Shown one piece after another: positions 8,639-17,800 of a DNA stretch of 64,000 nt. Made by a program: the position numbers and the translations under genes. The DNA lies in contig CAJTOZ010000011.1 in assembly GCA_910578095.1 (NCBI GenBank), positions 1 to 64,000 on the forward strand, in the 5' to 3' direction. The notes under the pieces were generated by a model. That model did no database searches. It was not told the DNA's origin and saw only the letters and a program-made list of their open reading frames with translations. The DNA comes from an uncultured Muribaculaceae bacterium. GTDB lineage: Bacteria > Bacteroidota > Bacteroidia > Bacteroidales > Muribaculaceae. Each line of letters begins with the position of its first letter. The stretch's first letter is position 1.

Positions 8639-10276
8639 TTATTTTTTCGGTAGAGATTGGAGCACAGCGGCAGCCACACGCTGTCCGAGTGTCTTTTTAT
8701 CAAGCGGGTGTATGTCGTTCCATTCGCCGAGATCGCTATTGCGGATGAGTGTGGCTCCCGGGGTTTCGTCGGCCACACGTGCCTGCTCGGCGCGCATCTC
8801 GGCCCATGCCTTGCGGCCGTGCACATCGGACGAATGGAGAAAATCTGCCAGCTCGACGATGTAGAACGGCAGGTCGGCGCGGCCGAAACCGTCGCGCCAT
8901 CCGGCAATCATGGTTTTGAGCATGGCTGCGTAGTCGTAGCGGTTGGACACATTGGATTCGCCCTGGTACCACACCGCTGCCGACACAGGATAACGGAACA
9001 GGGGAGTGATCATGGCGTTGTACAGCACGGCGGGTGTGTAGTGGTAAAACATCATGCCGGGGCCTGAGGGCATGTCGGCTCCCTGGCGATGGCGCCACAG
9101 GCCTTCGAGGGAGGTTTCACTGCCATCGGCAAAGATCAGTTTGTAAGGCTTGTCGGGCACAACTTTGGGCTCGCCGCCTGAGCTTATGACGCGGACGGTG
9201 ACCACATTGTCGCCTTCGTGGAGCACGCCTGCGGGCACATTATATATACGTGGGGGATACTGATAGCCGATGGTGCCGACGAAAACGCCATTGACAAAGG
9301 CCGAATCGGCGCCTTCGATACAGCCGAGCCGCAGCGTGGCCGGGCCCGCAGCCTGCGAGGCAGATACCGCCACGTGACGGCGCAGCCAGTGCGATCCGTT
9401 AAGATTGCGGCGCGTGCGGATGTCTTTACCCCAGCAGGATTCAACCAGGTCCACCTCATCCCACTTGCTATCGTCAAATGCGGGTTCCGACCACTGCACG
9501 GAAGCCGTACGGCCGGGGTCGGAGGCATATAGCACGGCATTCCAGTGGGCGTAGTTTTCGCCTTCGAGTTTTTTTATGCGGTTGCGGTAGCCGTCATCCT
9601 CATATATTTTTTTCTTGGCTACGGCCATGGGCCACGGCGCAAGGCTTTCCTCGCTCATCCAGGCCTCGACGGGCGTACCGCCCCAGCTGGCGTTGATAAT
9701 TCCGACGGGCACACCGGTGGTCTCGTTGAGCTGTTTGGCAAAGAAATAGGCCAGAGCCGAGTAGTTCATCACGTTGTCCTGCGTGCACGGGAGCCACGCC
9801 GAGCGACGCGTATCGGATTGCGGGCCGTCGAACGCGGTGGTCTGCGGCACTACATACTGGCGGATGGACGGATTTTCGTAAGAGGCTATTTCGTCGGCGA
9901 ACATGTCGGTGACACGGCGCACCGGAAGCTCCATATTGCTCTGACCGCTACAAAGAAACACATCGCCGCTGAGCACGTCGGACAATGTGATGTCGCCGAC
10001 GGTGATGGTGTACGGGCCTCCGGCCTTGAGCGGAGCGAGTTCAAGCTGCCATTGTCCAAGGCTGTCGGCGGTAACGGTGACAGCTTTGCTTTTCTTTGCT
10101 GAGGTACGCGCCGTGACGGTTTCGCCGGGATCGGCAGTGCCCCACAGGCGCACGGGTTCGCCCCGCTGCACCACCATGCCGTCCGTGAGAACGGACGGCA
10201 TATGCACTGCAGCTTGCGCGCCTGCCGAAGCGAGGAGCGCTGAAGCGGAAATTATAGTGAGAAAACGTGTTTTCAT
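8639..10276 (-). CDS. SGNH esterase of the sialate O-acetylesterase-like family, probable acetylxylan esterase
   Basis: A 545-residue secreted esterase with a signal peptide ending near residue 22 (ASAGAQAA). The SGNH hydrolase fold is shown by block I FLCSGQSNMELP with nucleophile Ser113, by NASWGGTPVEAWM, by WYQGESN, and by the C-terminal catalytic pair Asp521/His523 in EWNDIHP. A beta-sandwich (about residues 250-390, with NGSHWLRRHVAV) is inserted between the halves of the catalytic domain, as is usual for this family. Although the family name refers to sialate, nothing else here concerns sialic acid, and the xylan context points to removal of O-acetyl groups from xylan or xylo-oligosaccharides (CE6/CE20-type activity). 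It is 3 bases after GH35 and 12 before the transporter. Confidence 0.88.
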   Translation of the reverse strand: MKTRFLTIISASALLASAGAQAAVHMPSVLTDGMVVQRGEPVRLWGTADPGETVTARTSAKKSKAVTVTADSLGQWQLELAPLKAGGPYTITVGDITLSDVLSGDVFLCSGQSNMELPVRRVTDMFADEIASYENPSIRQYVVPQTTAFDGPQSDTRRSAWLPCTQDNVMNYSALAYFFAKQLNETTGVPVGIINASWGGTPVEAWMSEESLAPWPMAVAKKKIYEDDGYRNRIKKLEGENYAHWNAVLYASDPGRTASVQWSEPAFDDSKWDEVDLVESCWGKDIRTRRNLNGSHWLRRHVAVSASQAAGPATLRLGCIEGADSAFVNGVFVGTIGYQYPPRIYNVPAGVLHEGDNVVTVRVISSGGEPKVVPDKPYKLIFADGSETSLEGLWRHRQGADMPSGPGMMFYHYTPAVLYNAMITPLFRYPVSAAVWYQGESNVSNRYDYAAMLKTMIAGWRDGFGRADLPFYIVELADFLHSSDVHGRKAWAEMRAEQARVADETPGATLIRNSDLGEWNDIHPLDKKTLGQRVAAAVLQSLPKK

Positions 10277-10279
10277 GGT

Positions 10280-11980
10280 CTACTTATACTGATATGTTCG
10301 GATGCGTATTATCTTGTTGTCGTCCACGCTGATGCGCACATGGCGTCCCTGATGCGTCTCGTCGCCGTTGAATGTGCGCACGCGGCTCATGGTGCCGTCG
10401 GGGGCGACAGCCACCTCTTCCACTCGTGCAAGGCCCACGCGCTGCCGGGCGTGGTATTTTCCGGAGTTGTCCGCCACCCTGTCGGCCCCGGTGTCAAGGA
10501 ATCCATCCTCGCCAAGCTTCCCGGTAGGAGCCTTTACTTCGGACTCATCCTCAAATTTGGCCACGACGCCGGATCCGATGAGCACATATTCGTCCGGAGA
10601 TGTTTTTATGAGTATGGCCGCTTTGTCGGGCCACGGGGTGCCGTTGGTGGCACGAGGATCCCACGGTAGCGTGAAATAGTGGGAAAGCGTGATGCGCGTA
10701 TTTCCATCGGTCAGCACCTGCTCGGGAGCATCGGCCGTGAGCATCACCGCGTCCATGGCATCTGTGCCACGATAACGGGCTATCAGCGGCATGGCTTCGC
10801 GAAGGGTGGCATAAGCGGCAACCATCGGAGCGGAAGCATTGTCGCTGCCGTTTTCTATCGAGAACGGGCTGATGCCTATCGCATCATGATGACCCAGCAC
10901 ATAGTAGGCCTGAGCGCCGTTGCGGTCGTCCCGGCGCACCTCGGGGATAAACAGCGGATTGTCCGGAAGAGCATACTGCCCCACCCAGTCTGTGAAACCG
11001 CTGTCATAGATATCGGGCGAAAGAAAATCCACCGTGGGCGCAGCCGCATGCCAGATGTCCTTGAGGTGGGCCAGCGGACCGGCCGAGGGATACTCGCCGG
11101 GGCGGCGGCCACGGCTGTTGAGCGCGGCGTTCACATAGAGCGGACGGGAGGTTATGGCCCGTGCGTCGCGGGCGAGAGCCTCCACATAGCGGGCATAGTT
11201 CCATGCCATGAAGTATTCGTCGGCGTAACGGTCGTCGCCGAACACATCGGCCCACGCCCCGCTCTTCTTCATGCCGGCCGCTTTCCATTTTTCAAGCAGC
11301 GTCGGGTGCAGCGTCTTCTTGTGTTTGGAAAGGTGCTTCATAAGCGCCTCCGGCACTCCGGCCGCGTATTCGGCTTCGGCGAGGTCGGAATGATCGCGCG
11401 CATCCTCAAGCATTCCGATCTCGTTTTCTATCTGCACCATCACCACCGTGTTGTCCTTGTCGTAGTCTTCCACATGCCGGAGCCATTCCCCGAAAGCCTT
11501 GCGGTCGGCTTCCAGCACAGCGGGAGAGAAAGCGGAGGCTATCTCGAGAGGACGGCCGGCAGCGGTGCGCGCCCGCGGGAAGCGTTTACTGTCGGCTTTA
11601 AACCATTCCGGAGCGTAGCAACTCATGGAGTTTTTCCATGCTCCGAACCAGAGGAACACCACTTTCAATCCGTTGCGACGGGCCTCGTCCACCACTTTGT
11701 CCGTGAGGGCGAAATCGAAGTGTCCTTCTTCTGGCTCCACAAGCTCCCAATAAGCCGGTACAAGGACGGTATTGAGATTCATCCTGGCGAGTTTCGGGAA
11801 GATAGTCTCGATATCGGCATCGCATGTGGCCGACGAATTGCCAAGCTCTCCGCCGAGGATAATAAACGGGGTCCCGTCTATACTCACACACGGAGCTGCG
11901 GCGTCTCGATCGAAACGCACTTCCGCACTCACGGTCGCTGTGGCCAATAATGCCGCTATCAGAATTGCTATTTGCTTCAT
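10280..11980 (-). CDS. GH35 family beta-galactosidase-like enzyme with C-terminal beta domain (DUF5597 type)
   Basis: A 566-residue protein with a signal peptide (about residues 1-19). The barrel shows the GH35 pattern: FIILGGELGNSS near the N-terminus, NTVLVPAYWELVEPEEGHFDF, acid/base Glu187 in VQIENEIG, and nucleophile Glu347 in NPLFIPEVRRD. The region after about residue 420 is a beta-rich domain of the DUF5597 type. Known GH35 enzymes mostly release beta-galactose; in a xylan locus this may act on galactose-bearing side chains of complex heteroxylans, but substrate is inferred. It is the first gene of the long operon: a -7 box and a paired GTTAC operator lie upstream at 12009-12074, and the esterase gene follows after 3 bases. 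Confidence 0.85.
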   Translation of the reverse strand: MKQIAILIAALLATATVSAEVRFDRDAAAPCVSIDGTPFIILGGELGNSSATCDADIETIFPKLARMNLNTVLVPAYWELVEPEEGHFDFALTDKVVDEARRNGLKVVFLWFGAWKNSMSCYAPEWFKADSKRFPRARTAAGRPLEIASAFSPAVLEADRKAFGEWLRHVEDYDKDNTVVMVQIENEIGMLEDARDHSDLAEAEYAAGVPEALMKHLSKHKKTLHPTLLEKWKAAGMKKSGAWADVFGDDRYADEYFMAWNYARYVEALARDARAITSRPLYVNAALNSRGRRPGEYPSAGPLAHLKDIWHAAAPTVDFLSPDIYDSGFTDWVGQYALPDNPLFIPEVRRDDRNGAQAYYVLGHHDAIGISPFSIENGSDNASAPMVAAYATLREAMPLIARYRGTDAMDAVMLTADAPEQVLTDGNTRITLSHYFTLPWDPRATNGTPWPDKAAILIKTSPDEYVLIGSGVVAKFEDESEVKAPTGKLGEDGFLDTGADRVADNSGKYHARQRVGLARVEEVAVAPDGTMSRVRTFNGDETHQGRHVRISVDDNKIIRIRTYQYK

Positions 11981-12008
11981 GGAGATATCAGGTTGCAGGT
12001 TGATAATG

Positions 12009-12076
12009 CAAATTTAAGTGTTATATTTATAATATCATACCCGCGCGTGTAACATTTGCTTTTTCAAGCGTAACAT
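12009..12076 (-). promoter_or_regulatory. Promoter and paired GTTAC operator of the GH35-xylA operon
   Basis: On the minus strand a -7 box TAAATTTG runs from 12016 to 12009, 29 bases upstream of the GH35 start codon. Two GTTAC half-sites in the same orientation begin at 12074 and 12053, exactly 21 bp apart; the inner one begins 37 bp upstream of the -7 box. The place of a -33 box (about 12040-12037) reads GTAT rather than TTTG, which fits an activator-dependent promoter. The same layout recurs at 14665-14722 and 18935-18999. The hybrid regulator at 14877 is the likely binder; this is an inference from position and repetition. Confidence 0.72.
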
Positions 12077-12085
12077 CAGTGTCGT

Positions 12086-14635
12086 CTATTTCCTGTACGG
12101 CGTTTCATCCATGAAAAGATGGCTCGGCTCATAGCCTCCACAGTCGACTATGATTTTCTCGAACACAATGCCGGGGGCCAGGGGGCTGAGAGTGAGTGTG
12201 TGCGCTCCATCGGCCGCTGCGCTTCCGAGAGGAAGACGCACCACCTTCTCAACCACACGCGATGCCACGGTGGGATAGAACTTCGTATATATGTTTTCGG
12301 GAGCTTCGTTGAGATCGGAGTTGAAATTGACTGTGACCGGAGCGCCTCCGTCCAGACTTACGTTATAGCAGTGGCCACCGATATTGAGAAAATCAAGCGT
12401 GGACTTAACCACAACGCGCACATCGACGGAGTCGCCTTGAAAACCGGGGAGCATAACACGATAGGAAAGCGATGCTCCATCCGTGGGCTCCGTGTAGGGC
12501 ATCAGAGCCACACCGCTGAGTGTGCGCCCCATATCAGGAACGACGGCCCACTGTGCGGCGGCGGCAGGCTCGGCTTTGTGGAAGTGTTCGGCTTCTATCA
12601 CAGCTACTCCGTGGCGGGCTGTAGATGTATAGCCGCCTTGATCGCGGCGCCCATCCTCCACGCGGCGTACTTCGGGAAGGCGGTCGGCAGGGAAATTGTC
12701 ATTCCAGGACGTGTAGCCGATATGCTTCTGCGTCATCATTCCGCGCCACTTGCCTCCGGCTATTTCATTGTTATACACCTCCGAGAGTTCTGCATCGCGG
12801 GCGAAGCACCGCTCTACCCTATCGGCCCACTCATTGGCCACAGGATCGCCTGCCGCGTGCAGTTTATGGTTCATTGCCTGAGCATAGTACATCTCATACA
12901 GATTGGCCATGGCCTGCACCGGGAAGAGTATCAGCTGAAAATATGCGTCGCGGGCCTCGGCAGGCAATTTCAGATAAAGGCGCAGAGCCTCGGCCTCAAG
13001 GCGGGCATATTCATCGGCCACACGGCGCCACTCGCCGTTGTCGGCGTTGTATGTGGAGGCGTCGAGCATTTCGGCTGTCACCCTGCCGTTGTATTTGCTG
13101 TAGAGATTGAGTATACGCGCGGCTTCCGCACCATATTCACTTCCGAACACCTGATCGCAGAACTCACGGGGATGTTCCATGAAATTGGTTTCATCGTAGC
13201 GGGTGGGATTCCAGGCCATATCGAGGAAAAGCGTGATGGGATACTCCATGGGCTTGAGGTCGCCGACATTGAGAATCCAAAGCTTGTCCACACCATAGTC
13301 GTAGGTGAGACGAAGCTGCTCCCACATGCCCTGTATCGGGGTGACATTTATCCATTTGGTATTGCGTGGCGCGCCCACATAGTCCACATGATAGTACATA
13401 CCCCAACCACCGGGATGCTTTCTCTCTTCAGCGTTGGGCAGGCGGCGCACATTGCCCCAGTTGTCGTCGCATACGAGCATGATGACATCGTCCGGCACAC
13501 GAAGGCCTTTATCGTAATAATCAAGCACTTCCTTGTAAAGCGCCCACACCTGAGGTGTCTCCTTCGCTTTCCGTCCGGTAGCACGGGCAATGATGCGACG
13601 CTGATTGTCGATGATATTTTTCAATAATGCCACATCGGCATCCTCGCTCATGGCCTCGTCGCCATCGCCGCGCATACCTATGGTCACCACATCCTCCGTG
13701 CCACGGGCGCGCTCGATGCCCTCGCGGAAGAACTGGTCTATCACCTCCTTGTTTGCAGCATAATTCCACTTGCCGTATTTGTTGCGGTTGCGCGCCCACT
13801 CCTGATGGTTGCGCGCCATCGGCTCGTGGTGGGAGGTGCCCATTATCACACCCATCGCATCGGCCGTAGCGCTATTCTCGGGATCGTCGGAATAGAACGC
13901 CCACGCCCACATGGCCGGCCACATGAAGTTGCCGCGCAGACGCAGAATAAGTTCAAACACGCGGGCGTAGAAACGATGGTCGCCGTAGTCGGTGCCATAA
14001 GTATTTTTCACCCAACCGGTAAGACAAGGCGCCTCATCGTTGAGGAATATGCCGCGATATTTTACAGCGGGCTCGCCGGCGGTATAGCGGCCATGATCAA
14101 GAGCCACATTATCGCGATGACGCACCGGAACATCGGCCCAATCGTACCACGGCGACACGCCGAGCTGTTCCGAGAGCTCATATATGCCATACACGGCTCC
14201 GCGCCGGTCGCTACCGGCCACTACGAGCGCTTCGTCGACGCCCGGCCAGGGATTGGCCACATTTGTAATAATGTACTGCTCGTTCTTGCCTTTCAATTCC
14301 GAAAGGTCCACCACTCCGGCGCGCGACAGTGCCTTCAGAGTTGGGCCATCGTATGTGCCTGCCACTACCACACGGGCCCCTGCCGATGGCGAAGAGGCCA
14401 CTTCGGCATTCTCACCGCACACGCGGCCGAAATCGGCAGCCAATGAAGAAGCGGCTATACGCACGGCCGAATTCTCCGACTCGTCGACAACAATAAGCGC
14501 CGGCTTTCCATCGGCAATGAGCGCAAACCGCTCTGCCGACAGCGTGTCATGGCTGATATTTTTATGGTCCAGAGCTGCCGCGGTCAGCGACACGGCAACA
14601 CAAGCAAGGCTCACTATAGTTTTTATCGGTTTCAT
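12086..14635 (-). CDS. GH115 alpha-(4-O-methyl)-glucuronidase
   Basis: Removes (4-O-methyl)-glucuronate from internal as well as terminal xylose units of glucuronoxylan. The 849-residue protein has a signal peptide (about residues 1-20), an N-terminal alpha/beta domain (residues 30-165), then the GH115 core with the marks KYRGIFLNDEAPCLTGW, NFMWPAMWAWAFYSDDPEN and VIMGTSHHEPMARN, followed by a helical domain and a C-terminal beta-sandwich (from about residue 675; AVIEAEHF, LSPLAPGIVFEKIIVDCGGY). Full family length. It is divergent from the hybrid regulator gene, separated by 241 bases with back-to-back promoters, and 105 bases upstream of GH35, which has its own promoter. No lipobox; periplasmic or secreted. 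Confidence 0.93.
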   Translation of the reverse strand: MKPIKTIVSLACVAVSLTAAALDHKNISHDTLSAERFALIADGKPALIVVDESENSAVRIAASSLAADFGRVCGENAEVASSPSAGARVVVAGTYDGPTLKALSRAGVVDLSELKGKNEQYIITNVANPWPGVDEALVVAGSDRRGAVYGIYELSEQLGVSPWYDWADVPVRHRDNVALDHGRYTAGEPAVKYRGIFLNDEAPCLTGWVKNTYGTDYGDHRFYARVFELILRLRGNFMWPAMWAWAFYSDDPENSATADAMGVIMGTSHHEPMARNHQEWARNRNKYGKWNYAANKEVIDQFFREGIERARGTEDVVTIGMRGDGDEAMSEDADVALLKNIIDNQRRIIARATGRKAKETPQVWALYKEVLDYYDKGLRVPDDVIMLVCDDNWGNVRRLPNAEERKHPGGWGMYYHVDYVGAPRNTKWINVTPIQGMWEQLRLTYDYGVDKLWILNVGDLKPMEYPITLFLDMAWNPTRYDETNFMEHPREFCDQVFGSEYGAEAARILNLYSKYNGRVTAEMLDASTYNADNGEWRRVADEYARLEAEALRLYLKLPAEARDAYFQLILFPVQAMANLYEMYYAQAMNHKLHAAGDPVANEWADRVERCFARDAELSEVYNNEIAGGKWRGMMTQKHIGYTSWNDNFPADRLPEVRRVEDGRRDQGGYTSTARHGVAVIEAEHFHKAEPAAAAQWAVVPDMGRTLSGVALMPYTEPTDGASLSYRVMLPGFQGDSVDVRVVVKSTLDFLNIGGHCYNVSLDGGAPVTVNFNSDLNEAPENIYTKFYPTVASRVVEKVVRLPLGSAAADGAHTLTLSPLAPGIVFEKIIVDCGGYEPSHLFMDETPYRK

Positions 14636-14657
14636 GGTAAAAATCTTTTTTGTATCG

Positions 14658-14724
14658 CAAAGTTACAAACATGAAAGAAAATGGGCAGCACCGGATGTAA
14701 CGTAATAGGGTGCACATGTAACAT
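14658..14724 (-). promoter_or_regulatory. Promoter and paired GTTAC operator of GH115
   Basis: On the minus strand the -7 box TAACTTTG runs 14665 to 14658, 23 bases upstream of the GH115 start codon. GTTAC half-sites in the direction of transcription begin at 14722 and 14701, 21 bp apart, the inner one 36 bp upstream of the -7 box. The -33 position (about 14689-14686) reads GCTG, not TTTG. Further TAACAT copies lie at 14732-14737 and 14759-14764 on the plus strand, so this divergent region holds at least four half-sites plus the inverted pair at the regulator's own promoter. Confidence 0.72.
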
Positions 14725-14767
14725 TGTTAAATAACATATATGAATTCCACATTATATGTAACATTTT

Positions 14768-14806
14768 TTTGTTAGTTATATTTAAATCGTGTAACTTTGT
14801 GTTACA
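14768..14806 (+). promoter_or_regulatory. Promoter of the hybrid regulator gene, with inverted TGTAAC/GTTACA repeat over the -7 box
   Basis: A full Bacteroidota promoter: TTTG at 14768-14771, a 20-base spacer, and TAACTTTG at 14792-14799, placing the transcript start near 14806 and leaving a leader of about 70 bases. An inverted repeat TGTAAC (14790-14795), five bases, GTTACA (14801-14806) covers the -7 box and probable start point. Because the half-sites match those of the target promoters, the regulator may repress or tune its own gene; that is inference. Confidence 0.75.
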
Positions 14807-14876
14807 TAAAACCTATATAATCACCTGAAAACACAAATAGCCCGCCTCCGGGCGTGCCTCTACGTAACATCCCGGC

Positions 14877-17800
14877 ATGAAACGACAATTCACCGCATTG
14901 CTTGCGATATGTGCCATAGCCCTATGCGGCTATGCACAGGCCGTGCGCATTTTCACCACCGACCACGACCTCTCCAGCAGTCTTGTCAACCAACTGCATC
15001 AGACCCGCGACGGCATGATGTGGATAGCAACGGAGGACGGGCTGAACCGGTACGACGGCAACAAGTTCACCATCTACCGTCATGCCTCGGACGACAGCAC
15101 GTCGCTATGCAACAATTTTGTAAAATCCGTATTCGAGGATGACGACAACCGCATCTATGTGTGCACGCGCAGAGGTCTGCAGCAATATCACCCCGCATCC
15201 GACTCCTTCGGGCCGCGCTTAACCATGGACGACGGTGCGCCTTTCACCGCATCCGTAAACTATGCCATCCGACGGGCACCGGGAGAATACTGGACGATAG
15301 GCGACTCCGTGAAGATACTACGCACCGGTGCGCATGATGCCCCGAGCATACACAACATTCCCTGGCTGGCGCGCGAATGCCGCAACATACATTGCGGAGT
15401 GGTGGACAACGACGGCAACCTATGGCTGTCCAAAAACGAATCCGGACTTTTCCGCATAAATTCCGACAATAGCGTAACCCACTACTTCGGGGCACAAAAC
15501 GATCCCTGCATATCATCAATGACCATAGGCCGCGACGGGCTACTCTACGCCAGCACCACCTCCCACGGCCTGATGAGATTCAACAGCGACAGCAACACTT
15601 TTCAGCAACTCACCGAAAGCACCGGCAGAGAGATAAAATCGCTGTTCACCGACAACAACGGCGACATCGTGCAGGCCATCGACGGTCACGGAATCATGAT
15701 CTACACGCCGGCCACAGGAAACAACCGCAAATTCACTTTCGGCAATTCCGGATTCGATTCCGACCGCTTGAAAACACACTGCGCCATGCGCGATGAAGAG
15801 GGCAATATATGGATAGGTTTGTATCAGTCGGGGGTGGCCATGCTCCCGCAGCAACCCAACTCTTTTTCCTACATAGGCCATAAGTCGGTAGGCGCCAACG
15901 TAATAGGGCACAATTGTGTGTCGACGCTCTACCGCGACCACGACAATGTGCTCTGGGTGGGTGCCGACAACGACGGTATCTATGCGCTCAATCCCGACAA
16001 CTCCCTGCGGGCACATTTCTACAACGACGGCATCGCCGTGCCGATGTGCATATTCGAGGACAGTCACAACAACCTGTGGGTGGGCACATATCTCAACGGC
16101 GTAGGCATAATGGACCGCAACACCGGCAATATGAAGCGAATCGACTTCTCCGACGGCCCCAATTGCCCGGCCAACGTGTGCTTTGCCATGGCCGAGGACC
16201 GCGAGCACAACGTATGGGTGGGACTGCTCAACTCCGGCCTGATGAAATACGACCTCACCCAGGGAAAGCCCGTCAAGGATTTTCCCTGGCGCTCCAAAAT
16301 CGACCCGTGGATAGCCAGCCTGTATTATTCCGCCAAGACCAACTCCCTGTATGTGGGCACATACTCCGGGCTGCAGATTGTCGACAACGTGTCGCTGGCC
16401 GATCCCACCATCTCCCACCTGTTCTCCGACGATGTGATCCATTCCATGGACGAGGCGCCCGACGGCACACTGTGGCTTGCCACCACCGACGGCGTGATAT
16501 GCTACAACCCGGCCACGGGCTCATCCCGACGCTACAGCGTGGCCGACGGCCTGCACAACAGCACCGTCTACGCCGTCAGTCACGACGGACGCCATGTATG
16601 GCTGAGCCTTAACTCCGGCCTGTCGCGCTTCGACCCCTCCACAGGTGTGTTTTCCAACTTCCTGGTGGACGACGGATTGCAAGGCAATGAATTCTACAAA
16701 AACAGTGTGTGCAAGGACGCCGCCGGACACATCTACTTCGGCGGCACCGGAGGCATCACCCACTTCAACCCACGCGACATCACAACCCCCGGACGCGTCT
16801 GGACCCCGCGCATCGCGGGCCTGTATCTGCACGGCAGCCGCGCAGCCGCCGACACGCCGCTGCACATAGCGTCCAAACTCAAGCTGAAGCACGACCAGAA
16901 CTCCTTTTCGATAGAATTCGGCACGCGCGAGCTCGCCCGCCCGGAAGCCGTGCGCTTCGCCTACTCCATCGATGGCAAGCCGTGGGAAATACTGCCGGCA
17001 GGCACAAACATAGTAAACTTCCACAATCTTGACGCCGGACACCATATCCTGAGCATAAAGGTGGTGGACAACCTCACAGAATCCGACACACGCACCATAG
17101 CTATAGACATCGCCCATCCCTGGTACGCCTCGGCATGGGCAAAAGCTCTATACGCCACAGCCGCGGTCCTGTTGCTATTATGGAGCGCCCGTAGCTACCG
17201 CACGCGCATGCGCCACCGCGCCGAACTCATAAATCTCACCCACGCAGAGCAGATCAACGAGGCACGCCTGCAGTCGTTCGTGAACATTTCCCACGAGATC
17301 CGCACGCCTATGTCGCTCGTCATAAGCCCCCTGCAGAAGCTGCTAGCATCCGACACCGATGCCGCGCGGCGCCACGAATACGGCCTGATACTGCGCAACG
17401 CCAAGCGAATCCTGCGCCTTATCGATGAACTCATGGACCTGCGCAAAATCGAAAAACGTCAGATGCGTCTGACACTGCGGCGCACACCCCTCGTGCCGTT
17501 CATCAACGATCTTTGCGAGACTTTCGCACAAGTCACCGCCGGAAAAAACATCAGCCTCGAATTCGATCACGCCGACAACGATATATCGGCTTGTATCGAC
17601 ACCGCCAATTTCGACAAGATACTAATGAATCTGCTGTCCAACGCCGTGAAATACACCCCCGAAGGCGGTCGTATATCCATCGGCCTCACACAGCACGACA
17701 ACATGGTGAAAATCACCGTCACCGACACCGGCATAGGAATACCGAACAACGACAAGACGCGCATTTTCGAACGCTTCTATCAGGCCCACGGCAACACGGC

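Noticed and set aside
8639..10276. Reading the esterase as a sialic acid gene
   Set aside because: No sialidase, NanA, NanE or sialic acid transporter is present; the family also contains acetylxylan esterases and the neighbours are all xylan genes.
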